This document shows, piece by piece, positions 50,797 to 58,311 of a stretch of DNA of 64,000 nt. The translations under genes and the position numbers were made by a program. Location: assembly GCF_024400535.1 (NCBI RefSeq), contig NZ_CP038800.1:1860001-1924000 (forward strand), in the 5' to 3' direction. Origin of the DNA: Treponema denticola (GTDB taxonomy: Bacteria; Spirochaetota; Spirochaetia; Treponematales; Treponemataceae). The notes beneath the pieces were generated by a model. That model saw only the letters and a list, made by a program, of their open reading frames with translations. It had not been told where the DNA came from and did not search any database. The first letter of the stretch is position 1, and every line of letters starts with the position of its first letter.

Positions 50797-51030
50797 ATGA
50801 GTCAACTAACCGAACGCTTAACCGGCTTACAACAGGCAATTGCTCAAAAAGAAGAACGCAAAGCTTCAGGTAAAAAAGAACCTTGTACCATTGACCTAAT
50901 CAGGGCAGACAAAGAAAAGGCTCTTTCAATAATAAACAGCTGGCGTAAAAATGCTGTTCTCTATAGTAAAAAGCAGGCAATAGAGGACTGCAATTTTTTA
51001 ATCAAATTTTTAAACAAGCTAATGAAATAA
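50797..51030 (+). CDS. Small early phage protein (77 aa)
   Basis: A helical, basic protein (LTGLQQAIAQKEERKASGKK; DKEKALSIINSWRKNAVLYSKKQ) starting after TAAGGAG. Similar proteins are hypothetical in Mu-like phages. Unknown role; probably replication support or regulation. Confidence 0.6.
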   Translation: MSQLTERLTGLQQAIAQKEERKASGKKEPCTIDLIRADKEKALSIINSWRKNAVLYSKKQAIEDCNFLIKFLNKLMK

Positions 51031-51042
51031 AGGAGCAAGACA

Positions 51043-51243
51043 ATGAGTTCAATCTTTTTAAACGGCAAACAACCGCCTTACATGGAAGGCAGTGAATACC
51101 TTGCACTTTCTCACGGGCAAATCCAACACGCCGTTATGTCAATGACCTATTCGGGCAAAGAACGGGCCGCCGCTGTTGCAATCTTAACCCTAAACAAACA
51201 AGGCCTATCCCCTGCACAAATAGTATCATTGATTGAGGAATAA
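51043..51243 (+). CDS. Small early phage protein (66 aa)
   Basis: Starts after AAAGGAG 12 bp downstream of the previous gene and encodes FLNGKQPPYMEGSEYLALSH... with a helical end (AAAVAILTLNKQGLSPAQIVSLI). No family recognised. Confidence 0.58.
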   Translation: MSSIFLNGKQPPYMEGSEYLALSHGQIQHAVMSMTYSGKERAAAVAILTLNKQGLSPAQIVSLIEE

Positions 51244-51293
51244 AAAAAATAAAAGGAGAAATAAATTGCTAAATATATACAGGGAGGGAAAAA

Positions 51294-51476
51294 ATGAAAA
51301 CCACAAATGAAGCGTACGAGCTTTTACAGGAAAAACTCGCACAAATCGAAACCGCAGCAAACGAAGGTCTTTGTAAAGAAGACTCACACAAAAGCTGCAT
51401 GGAAATCAAATCTCTTGTCTTTGAAACAAGGCAGGTGTTAAACGAAAACTTTTACATCTCAGGTAATGAAGCCTGA
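51294..51476 (+). CDS. Small early phage protein (60 aa)
   Basis: Helical, acidic (NEAYELLQEKLAQIETAANEG; KSLVFETRQVLNENFYISG), ATG after GGGAGGG. No family recognised. It ends 40 bp before gam. Confidence 0.58.
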   Translation: MKTTNEAYELLQEKLAQIETAANEGLCKEDSHKSCMEIKSLVFETRQVLNENFYISGNEA

Positions 51477-51516
51477 TGTGTAAAACAAAAGAATCGAACA
51501 TTTAGGAGGTCAATAA

Positions 51517-52011
51517 ATGAAATCGATTAAAAATGTTTCGCAAATCAATGAGGTTCTCGCACGAATAGCGGAACTGGATGTCGGAATTTCCGATGCCGAT
51601 AATAATGCCTTGGAAATTATCAATCAAGCCAAAGTTAAGGCCGAGGAAACTTCCCGTCCGCTTATTGAAGAGCGTGAAGCCCTCGTCCAGCAGCTTAAAA
51701 ACTATTCCGACTCTCACCGTGAAGAGCTTTATCTTGACGGTAAAAAGTCTGCCGACTTTACAAATGGAACAATCGGCTACCGTCAAAATCCTGACAGTAT
51801 CGAAGTTTCAAAAGAAACGGCAGATCTTCTTGAAAAAGCCGGTTTTGCAAATTGCGTAAAAGTAAAAAAAGAGCCGGTTAAAGCAGCCCTTAAAGGTTTT
51901 AGCGATGATGACCTTTCCAAATTTGGTGCCAGCCGAATTCCCGGAAAAGAATCATTTTATGTTAAAGCCTCAGAAGTTTGCATAAAAGCAACTCCTAAAG
52001 GGGCTGCCTAA
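51517..52011 (+). CDS. Host nuclease inhibitor Gam-like protein
   Basis: A 164-residue protein with the Gam layout: a long N-terminal helix pair (LARIAELDVGISDADNNALEIINQAKVK; RPLIEEREALVQQLKNYSDSHREEL) followed by the beta segment KSADFTNGTIGYRQNPDSIEVS and the late lysine-rich part VKVKKEPVKAALKGFSDDDLS. Mu Gam dimers bind double-stranded DNA ends and block exonucleases. The gene lies between the small early genes and the transposase module, as in Mu-like phages. AGGAGG precedes the ATG. Confidence 0.88.
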   Translation: MKSIKNVSQINEVLARIAELDVGISDADNNALEIINQAKVKAEETSRPLIEEREALVQQLKNYSDSHREELYLDGKKSADFTNGTIGYRQNPDSIEVSKETADLLEKAGFANCVKVKKEPVKAALKGFSDDDLSKFGASRIPGKESFYVKASEVCIKATPKGAA

Positions 52012-52022
52012 AATCGGCTCAA

Positions 52023-52055
52023 GACCACAGTGTACAATAATAATTCACTGTGGTC
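52023..52055 (+). promoter_or_regulatory. Ten-bp perfect stem-loop after gam
   Basis: GACCACAGTG/CACTGTGGTC around a 13-base loop. It is followed only by AATTT, so it is a weak terminator at best; it may be an attenuator or a processing/stability element between gam and the next gene. Confidence 0.6.
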
Positions 52056-52122
52056 AATTTCCCTGCTTTGTTTAAAAATGGGAAAACAAATCTATCTTAA
52101 CAAAAAGGAGAAACCTTTTAAA

Positions 52123-52917
52123 ATGCCAAAAAACAAAATAGCACCGAACAACGCTTCAAAAGAAATCGAACTAAAAGGAAAAATCTTCAAATGGAACTTT
52201 GAAAAATCCGTTGCCAAAATAAAGCCCAAAGTTGAAAAATGGAAAACTCTCACCCTTGAAATAGCTCAAGAGCTATATCTTGCACGAGAAAACTTAAACG
52301 GACAAATAGGACAACGAAAAGACCCTCTTGCCGATAACTACCTCGAATTTACTTGGGCCGATTATTGCGAGGCTATCGGTATTTCAAAAAGAATCGCAAA
52401 CGATTGGCTTAAAGTTTTTATCCCGTCTGCTCTCTCTGAAACAGGAGAAGCCTATCTTATGACCCCTGAAGAAATGAAGGCCGTCAATGCAGAAAGGCAA
52501 AAGGAAGAAGCCGATGCCCGAGAAGCTCGAATTGCAAAATTCTTAAAAACAGGCAAGAGAGACGAAGGCTGGACAAATGCTGATGACAGGGAATTAAACG
52601 CCCGTCTTGCAGTAAAGAGAGCTAAGGAAGTTGCAAACCTGTGGCGTGATAACAAACTAAAGGTTGAACCTCGAAGAGACTTCTTTGCCGAAATAATGAA
52701 CCATGGTGAAGACTTAAAAAAATTCAGTCTTAAAACTCCGGCTCAAAATGCCATGCAGCTTAAAGTTTTTGATTCAATCGATTCTTATCTTCATTCCTTT
52801 GACTCAATGAATGAGCGCTTGACGGCAGCTTACAATTTGTCCGTTAAGCTAAAGGACATAGTCAACTACTATGCAGAGCTTGATATTCAAAATGCTGAAG
52901 CCAATGTAGAGGAGTAA
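52123..52917 (+). CDS. Early phage protein of unknown function (264 aa), upstream of the transposase
   Basis: The ATG at 52123 is chosen because it follows AAAAAGGAG; an earlier ATG at 52078 and a frame open further upstream overlap a hairpin. The protein is helical and basic (EKSVAKIKPKVEKWKTLTLEIAQELYLARENL; TWADYCEAIGISKRIANDWLKVF). The second stretch has a helix-turn-helix flavour. The YLARENLNGQ/WADYCEAIGIS pattern resembles DUF3102-like phage proteins, with low certainty. Gene order suggests a role in transposition or replication. Confidence 0.62.
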   Translation: MPKNKIAPNNASKEIELKGKIFKWNFEKSVAKIKPKVEKWKTLTLEIAQELYLARENLNGQIGQRKDPLADNYLEFTWADYCEAIGISKRIANDWLKVFIPSALSETGEAYLMTPEEMKAVNAERQKEEADAREARIAKFLKTGKRDEGWTNADDRELNARLAVKRAKEVANLWRDNKLKVEPRRDFFAEIMNHGEDLKKFSLKTPAQNAMQLKVFDSIDSYLHSFDSMNERLTAAYNLSVKLKDIVNYYAELDIQNAEANVEE

Positions 52918-52922
52918 AAATA

Positions 52923-54860
52923 ATGGCAAGCTTAACGCAAGCGGTTTTTCAAGGCAATAAAAAACACCGCGAAAAAGTCGCTGTCTTTGAAGCATGGCAA
53001 ACCCGCCGTCCGGGGCTTACTGTAAGAATGGCAGAGGAAGAGCTTTCAGACAGGTTCGGCCTTTCCGTATCCACAGTCCGCCGATACATAAAAGAGATAA
53101 GAGAAAACGGTTATCTCCCGGTCGAAAAACCCAAACAGGGAAGATCGGTCTTTGCTTGGGACAATGAAGCTCTTTCCTTTTTAAAAGCTTTTTACCTTGC
53201 AGTTCAAAGAGATGTCGGTTATTGCACGGTTCGCAATGCTTACAATCAAACCTGTAAGGTCGCTTTAGAAAAAGGCTGGGCTGTCGGCTCCGAGCCTTCG
53301 GCATACAAGCACTTAAAAACTTTAAGCACCCTTTTGATTGACTACACTCAAGGCGGCAGACGAGCCCTTGATAACCTCTTTTACATTGCCCGTGATTTAT
53401 CGACATTGAAACCTTTTGAGGTTGTCGTCGGCGACCAGCACCGTTTCAATTTTTGGGTAGTAGATTCAAAAGGAAAAAAGTTTAGGCCCGAATGTTACGC
53501 ATGGCTTGATATGCGTACCCGCCTTCCTTATGGTGTTTCTTTTGAAGCAGGCCCTTATAACTTCCGTACTGTTGCAAGAGCCTTACGGCAAGGGCTTATC
53601 CGCTTCGGTAAATTCGGTTCTACTTACAACGATAACGGAAAGCCCGAAACAGCTAAAAAAATTGACTGGCTTGTCGAAGCCTTGCAGACTTTTGGAATGG
53701 AGTTCACCGATGAGGCCGAGCTATTCAAAACAGAAGACGGACACTATGCTTTAGAAGATGAATCCGGATCTGTCATCGCTATGGCTGACACTTGTGAGAT
53801 CTGGCACAAGAAGAATAGGCGTATCTTTGCCCGGGTTAAAAACGCAAAGACAAAACCGATTGAAAGGTTCTTCTCAACTTTTGAACAATTGTTATTAGAC
53901 CGCTTCCTTCCGGGATATGTCCGGAATATCAAAGCTTCGGCCGCAGAAGATGAAGAGGCGACCCGCCGTCTTAATTGGCAGGAAGCTAACGGCTATCTTT
54001 TGCACTATGAAGAATTTGTTGAACAAGCTAACCTAGCCCTTGAAACATACGAGCAGCGTCTCCATTCTTCACTCAAACATTCTCCGCGTGATGAAATGAT
54101 GAAAGCAATTGAAAAAGAAGGCTGGGAGCCTAGCCGTATTAAACTTGAAGATATCAAAGCCTTGTTTATGGAGCCCGACCACCGCATAGTCAGAAATAAC
54201 CGCATTACAATATCGGGTATTAACTATGTAGGGCCTAACCTTACTTCCGAAATGGTAAGTCAAAACCGCAATAATCTTGCAGGGCTTCAAGGTCAAAGAA
54301 TCGAAGTCCGCTTCGATCCCGATGATCCTTCTTCCGGAGTTTACGCCATTCATCCTGTAACCGGAGAAGCTATCTTTTTAACGCCTGAAAAGCGTATCGA
54401 TTTCTTTGATGAAAAAGCCGTTGCCGCTGCAATCGCAGAAAAGAACGCTAACATTCGAGCCGTTTCGGAAAGCTATTCAAAAGCAATTAAGGGCTTCGGA
54501 AAGGTAATCACCTCAAGCCGTTATAAAAATCTTGAACAAGGAAAGAAAATCTCAAACGAAAATAAAGCAAAGTTTTTACCGGATCCTGAGCTGACCGATT
54601 CTGATTTTGCCCAAGCTGTAGCGGAGCGTCTTACCATTGTTATTAACGCCTCTCAAAACCGCCGAAGCGTTTACTCATCAGAGCGCGACCGCTTCGATGC
54701 AATTCTTGATGCGGTTATGGACGGGGCTGTTTTAAGTGAAGCCGATCAAGCTTTTAAACTCAAATATGAAAAAAATATGAGTGAAGATGAAAGGCTCTTT
54801 TTTGAAACAAAAATCAATCTTGGGCTTGAAGCCCGAAAGGAGAAAACAAAATGGCACTAA
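52923..54860 (+). CDS. MuA-type transposase (DDE)
   Basis: A 645-residue transposase. The N-terminal helix-turn-helix contains MAEEELSDRFGLSVSTVRRYIKEI. The integrase-like core has Asp in VVVGDQHRFNFWV (~178), Asp in STYNDNGKPE (~238) and Glu in KTKPIERFFSTFEQLL (~318), giving the DDE triad. Beta-barrel and C-terminal regions follow (IKLEDIKALFMEPDHRIVRNNRITISG). It cuts the prophage ends and joins them to target DNA in replicative transposition. MuB-like ATPase follows with a 10-bp overlap. Confidence 0.95.
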   Translation: MASLTQAVFQGNKKHREKVAVFEAWQTRRPGLTVRMAEEELSDRFGLSVSTVRRYIKEIRENGYLPVEKPKQGRSVFAWDNEALSFLKAFYLAVQRDVGYCTVRNAYNQTCKVALEKGWAVGSEPSAYKHLKTLSTLLIDYTQGGRRALDNLFYIARDLSTLKPFEVVVGDQHRFNFWVVDSKGKKFRPECYAWLDMRTRLPYGVSFEAGPYNFRTVARALRQGLIRFGKFGSTYNDNGKPETAKKIDWLVEALQTFGMEFTDEAELFKTEDGHYALEDESGSVIAMADTCEIWHKKNRRIFARVKNAKTKPIERFFSTFEQLLLDRFLPGYVRNIKASAAEDEEATRRLNWQEANGYLLHYEEFVEQANLALETYEQRLHSSLKHSPRDEMMKAIEKEGWEPSRIKLEDIKALFMEPDHRIVRNNRITISGINYVGPNLTSEMVSQNRNNLAGLQGQRIEVRFDPDDPSSGVYAIHPVTGEAIFLTPEKRIDFFDEKAVAAAIAEKNANIRAVSESYSKAIKGFGKVITSSRYKNLEQGKKISNENKAKFLPDPELTDSDFAQAVAERLTIVINASQNRRSVYSSERDRFDAILDAVMDGAVLSEADQAFKLKYEKNMSEDERLFFETKINLGLEARKEKTKWH

Positions 54861-55744
54861 AAGAAGTTTTAAACTTTAACAATCTATCCCACGGAGATGC
54901 TGCACGCATTACAGGGCTTAACCGCTCCACTGTTTCGCGTATCGCTTCAAAAGATTATCCTAATTGGAAAGAAAAGGAAAGCGAAATCTTAAGCCTTCTT
55001 AAAGAAGCAGGCTATAATACAGAAAACATCGAAGAAGAAAAAATGGGTATCAGCCTTGACTTTGAAGCAGTTGTTATGACTCCTTCTGTTTCAGCTTACA
55101 AAAACCTTGCTTCACGCTTAGCTGATCCTGAAGGTTCTCTTTCTTCAAGTCTAGGTATGGTCATAGGAACAGCTGAGAGAGGAAAAACCTTTACCTCAAA
55201 ATGGTTTGTTTCCGAAAACTCAAACGCTGTCTACATCCTTTACATTGACGGCTCTTCCATTACCCAGCTTCTGCGCGACATCTGCTATGAAGTGGCTAAT
55301 ACCCGTCCTCATTCAATGAGTAAGTGTATCACTGTTTTAGAGCAATCCTGCCTTTATCAGAGGCATCTTATAATCATTGATGAAGCCGATAAATGCCCTG
55401 TCAAACATCTTGAAACTTTACGAGGAATAAACGAACGCTGTAATCTTCCCTTTCTCTTTGTGGGAGAAGAGGCTTTAAAAAGTAAAATCGATCAGGTTCC
55501 TCGTCTTCGCTCGCGAGTGCGTCATCCTATTGTAGTCTTTGACCCAATAAAGGAAATTGACATTGCAGCTTATTATCGCTCGGCCGCAGGACTAACACTT
55601 GATCTTAAAACTGCAAACCTCTTATCAAAAAGAGCCCGAGGTGGTTTTCGTACGGTTGCAAACGAAGCAAGAGCCTTGGTCAACATAGCCAATGCTTCGG
55701 GGCTTTCTACCATCACCGAAGAGATGATAAATAGGTTAGGTTAA
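54851..55744 (+). CDS. MuB-type AAA+ ATPase (target selection)
   Basis: A 297-residue protein. The N-terminal ~60 residues are an HTH (GDAARITGLNRSTVSRIASKDYP). The ATPase core carries a Walker-A variant, VIGTAERGKTFTSKW (~110-124), and Walker B LIIIDEADKCPVKH (~175), then sensor region RLRSRVRHPIVVF. MuB-like proteins bind target DNA, activate the transposase and give target immunity. Confidence 0.92.
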   Translation: MALKEVLNFNNLSHGDAARITGLNRSTVSRIASKDYPNWKEKESEILSLLKEAGYNTENIEEEKMGISLDFEAVVMTPSVSAYKNLASRLADPEGSLSSSLGMVIGTAERGKTFTSKWFVSENSNAVYILYIDGSSITQLLRDICYEVANTRPHSMSKCITVLEQSCLYQRHLIIIDEADKCPVKHLETLRGINERCNLPFLFVGEEALKSKIDQVPRLRSRVRHPIVVFDPIKEIDIAAYYRSAAGLTLDLKTANLLSKRARGGFRTVANEARALVNIANASGLSTITEEMINRLG

Positions 55745-55763
55745 AAATTAAAGGAGTAGAAAA

Positions 55764-56183
55764 ATGAATACATCAATAAACAAAGCAAGCAGAAATAAGA
55801 TGTTGGCTCTTATTCATCTACAAAAGAATAAGACTAAAATTACGGATGAACAATACATCGGTATTCTTTTAGACCATGCCGGAGTAGATTCAGCTTCTAA
55901 GATTGAAAACATAAAACAGTTTAAATCCGTAATAGATGCCTTAAATAAAATTCTTATAGCTCAAGGAAAATCACCCTTAGGCAGTTCTCAAAATTTTACA
56001 CCGCAATCTCAACGCTTCCTGAATGCTGTAAGAGCTAAAGCAGATGCCGTTCTCGGTAATCACAGTAAAAACCGCTTACAAGGTTATTTAAGGAAAATGG
56101 GTAAATCCGGCTTGGAAGATTGCAGCATGAGAGAGCTTCGCCGTGTTATGGGATTTTTAAGCATTATCGAAAAGAAATATTAG
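55764..56183 (+). CDS. Mu gp16/GemA-like protein (DUF1018)
   Basis: A 139-residue basic protein with the family start (SRNKMLALIHLQKNKTKITDEQYIGILLDHAGVDSASKI) and a helical end (MRELRRVMGFLSIIEKKY). Family members modulate early host and phage gene expression in Mu-like phages. AGGAG precedes ATG. Confidence 0.8.
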   Translation: MNTSINKASRNKMLALIHLQKNKTKITDEQYIGILLDHAGVDSASKIENIKQFKSVIDALNKILIAQGKSPLGSSQNFTPQSQRFLNAVRAKADAVLGNHSKNRLQGYLRKMGKSGLEDCSMRELRRVMGFLSIIEKKY

Positions 56184-56197
56184 ACAGGAAAACGGAT

Positions 56198-56554
56198 ATG
56201 GCTAAAGGAGAATTGTTTGAAAATTTAAGAGAATATAGAACCGCTCTTACCCCGCAGGAAAGAGAAGCGGCCGTCAAGGGTTTAATTCAAAATGCCCGAA
56301 TTGCCGGCAAGTATTTCTATTCTCTAAAAGAAACATGTGCAATACTGCATTGTTCCCGAGATGAGCTTCAGACAATTCTCCACCAATTCCGTCTTGATGC
56401 CGTCTTATTTTTAGGTGTATACCGTATCCCATGGTATGACCTTGCCGGCTTTATTTTAGATGATCACGATGACACCTTACAGGAGGATTTAAATGAATAT
56501 TTACAAGAAATCATTAGAAGAAATCGAAGCCTTCCCGGAATTAATGCAGGTTAA
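56198..56554 (+). CDS. Early phage protein with HTH-like core (118 aa)
   Basis: The ATG at 56198 (MAKGELFENLREYRTALTP) follows ACAGGAAAA; an upstream frame overlaps gemA. The middle shows ETCAILHCSRDELQTILHQF, a helix-turn-helix-like segment. It overlaps the next gene by 62 bp. Possibly a transcription regulator (Mor/C-like position), but no family is recognised. Confidence 0.6.
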   Translation: MAKGELFENLREYRTALTPQEREAAVKGLIQNARIAGKYFYSLKETCAILHCSRDELQTILHQFRLDAVLFLGVYRIPWYDLAGFILDDHDDTLQEDLNEYLQEIIRRNRSLPGINAG

Positions 56555-56750
56555 AATCGACATTCTCCCAAACTGCCCGCCCATCCTAAGCCCAAAAGAA
56601 GCAGCCTTTGTTTGTAATGTTTCTGAACCTACAATCCAACGCATGATTTCAGGCGGACTTCTTCCGGTTAATTCCGACCATGAAGTCCTTAAAAAAGACC
56701 TTATAAACTACATCAACACCCACTCTTTGGCAGATATTCCTTTGATGTAA
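56493..56750 (+). CDS. Excisionase/MerR-like small HTH protein (85 aa)
   Basis: ATG after CAGGAGG, inside the 3' end of the preceding gene. The sequence LSPKEAAFVCNVSEPTIQRMISGGLLPVNSDHEVLKKDLINYI is a typical helix_turn_helix_17/excisionase-like domain. It is the last gene before the right prophage end. It could bend DNA at that end or regulate late genes; inference from position. Confidence 0.72.
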   Translation: MNIYKKSLEEIEAFPELMQVKIDILPNCPPILSPKEAAFVCNVSEPTIQRMISGGLLPVNSDHEVLKKDLINYINTHSLADIPLM

Positions 56751-56771
56751 AATCAAATAAAAAAAAAGGCC

Positions 56772-56856
56772 AAAAGCCCCTTAAAAAACCGTTAAAACCC
56801 ACCAAAACCCGCTAAAAACCACATCAAAAATAGTCAAAATTGATTATAATTCCCAC
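56772..56856. repeat. Right prophage end with phased A-tracts and end motif
   Basis: Seven A-tracts start at 56772, 56783, 56794, 56804, 56814, 56826 and 56836, spaced 10-12 bp, the hallmark of intrinsically curved DNA. On the minus strand, 56852 to about 56808 reads AATTATAA, TTTTGACTATTTTT, then GGTTTTTAGCG, matching the left-end copies. The right terminus probably lies within a few bases of 56856. Confidence 0.68.
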
Positions 56857-58119
56857 TCAATTTTTTTTAGAATTGATATTCCTATATAACTCAACATTAT
56901 TTATATTTTCTTCCAATCTTTTGATTTCCTCTAAACAAGTTTCAAGTGCATCCTTACCGGGCTGATTATAGATATCGGGAAAGTTACCGAATTCGTCTGC
57001 ACAGTAACCTTCAGAATTAAGTCCATAGGTAAAATCAAATAAGATCAATAAACCGCTATTAGGCAAAAAAATATGCATAGGCCAATAAGCATTTACTCCG
57101 GCCCCTCCGGTATTTTCACCTATCAATGTTGCAAAACCGCTTTGTTTGCACATATAGGCAAGCCGATCTGAAGCAGAATAAGATAGTTTTCCTATCAAAA
57201 GCCAAAATTTTTTAATTTTACAAGGCTTATACCCATTCAAATACTGCCATGAAATAGAGTCTCTTCGCATATAGGCTTTATCGTTTTTAATAGTATTGGA
57301 ATTTTCAATATTAGGTATATCATTTATATTTATTTTTTCTATATTGATTTTTTTGAATATATGATCCAAATACGGCTTTGTATATTTATTTTCATTGTAT
57401 AAACCGTAAAAAACAACCTGTTTATTATCGGTAAGATTTGGGCCGATTATAAGCTTACAATTATCGATAGAACCGCCTCGATTGGAGGTAATATCTATTA
57501 TAATATGCTCATAACCTGCTGTTTCCATTAAAAAATTGTTAATTTCATCTTCGTATAATTTTTGCTGTTCATATGTAAATGTAGAAAAAGAATGTATTTT
57601 AATATAAGCAATTTTATTTTCTAAAATTATTTTCTTTTCAGCATATGATTTATTTTTATGATAAATCTTCCCATCCCTTTTCTGCCATTCCATATAAAAT
57701 TTATCTATAATTTTATTCTTATCATTTAAAACATCATACGAGCCCTGACTGCTTAAACTATCCGAATAATCTTTATAGTGGATTGGAAACAAGTGTCCCG
57801 TTTTTTTATCTGATGTTATCTTCTTACATAATTTATCGTAAAAAGTATAATATTCTTTTTGATTTTTAATATTTCTTAGTTCTATATATCCTTCATTTTT
57901 TATTTTTTTTAAATCGGCCCCCTGTCTTTCGCAGACCTCTGTAAAAGGATAGCCCTCATAAATAAAATTCCAAAAGAACTCGTAATCAGCCCTCATTTTT
58001 TGAAAAGAAACAAACCGCAACGACCCGTCTTTCTTTTTTGACATAAAAACAGTTGTAGTAAAGAAAGCAAAAATAAAAGCAAATTGTAGAATGTAGATTA
58101 TTAACCTTTTCTTTTTCAT
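56857..58119 (-). CDS. S41-family (C-terminal processing-like) peptidase, membrane-anchored
   Basis: A 420-residue protein with an N-terminal membrane helix (IIYILQFAFIFAFFTTTVF) and an S41 protease domain: YEHIIIDITSNRGGSIDNC, and later the catalytic Ser region WLLIGKLSYSASDRLAYMCKQSG followed by GFATLIGENTGGAGVNAYWP. It is predicted to act outside the cytoplasm. Its stop TGA (56859-56857) touches the prophage end, so the last few residues (after EENINNVELYRN) may have been altered by the insertion. Confidence 0.85.
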   Translation of the reverse strand: MKKKRLIIYILQFAFIFAFFTTTVFMSKKKDGSLRFVSFQKMRADYEFFWNFIYEGYPFTEVCERQGADLKKIKNEGYIELRNIKNQKEYYTFYDKLCKKITSDKKTGHLFPIHYKDYSDSLSSQGSYDVLNDKNKIIDKFYMEWQKRDGKIYHKNKSYAEKKIILENKIAYIKIHSFSTFTYEQQKLYEDEINNFLMETAGYEHIIIDITSNRGGSIDNCKLIIGPNLTDNKQVVFYGLYNENKYTKPYLDHIFKKINIEKININDIPNIENSNTIKNDKAYMRRDSISWQYLNGYKPCKIKKFWLLIGKLSYSASDRLAYMCKQSGFATLIGENTGGAGVNAYWPMHIFLPNSGLLILFDFTYGLNSEGYCADEFGNFPDIYNQPGKDALETCLEEIKRLEENINNVELYRNINSKKN

Positions 58120-58311
58120 AAGTCCATTATGAGTTACATATTTTTATTTGTCAAGATCATCTTAAAAAAATTAATGATTTTAAGCTTCTACTCGATAGCT
58201 CTATTGTTTTTTGCCGATACATATAAAGTTACCCAAAAGCTAATTTAAGTAACACTTTACCTGCACAGGTGTTTTACTAAGCAGTTATATTTGCTTTTAA
58301 AGGAGCTCAAC

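Larger units (their letters stand above)
20650..56856. mobile_element. Mu-like transposable prophage (about 36 kb)
   Basis: The element holds a CI/LexA-type repressor, Ner-like protein, Gam, MuA-type transposase, MuB-type ATPase, GemA-like protein, Mu-type head genes (gp27, gp28, gp29, MuF, protease, capsid E) and a siphovirus tail ending in lambda M/L/K/J-like tip genes. All essential modules appear present. The right end lies within a few bases of 56856, against the stop of a host S41 peptidase gene. The left end lies between the terminator at 20549 and about 20666. The 5-bp target duplication expected for Mu-like elements could not be fixed by eye. Early genes point outward to the right end, as in BcepMu rather than Mu. 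Confidence 0.9.

Noticed and set aside
52030-52122. Longer start for the gene before the transposase
   Set aside because: This stretch covers a stem-loop and reads a low-quality peptide; AAGGAG precedes the ATG at 52123.
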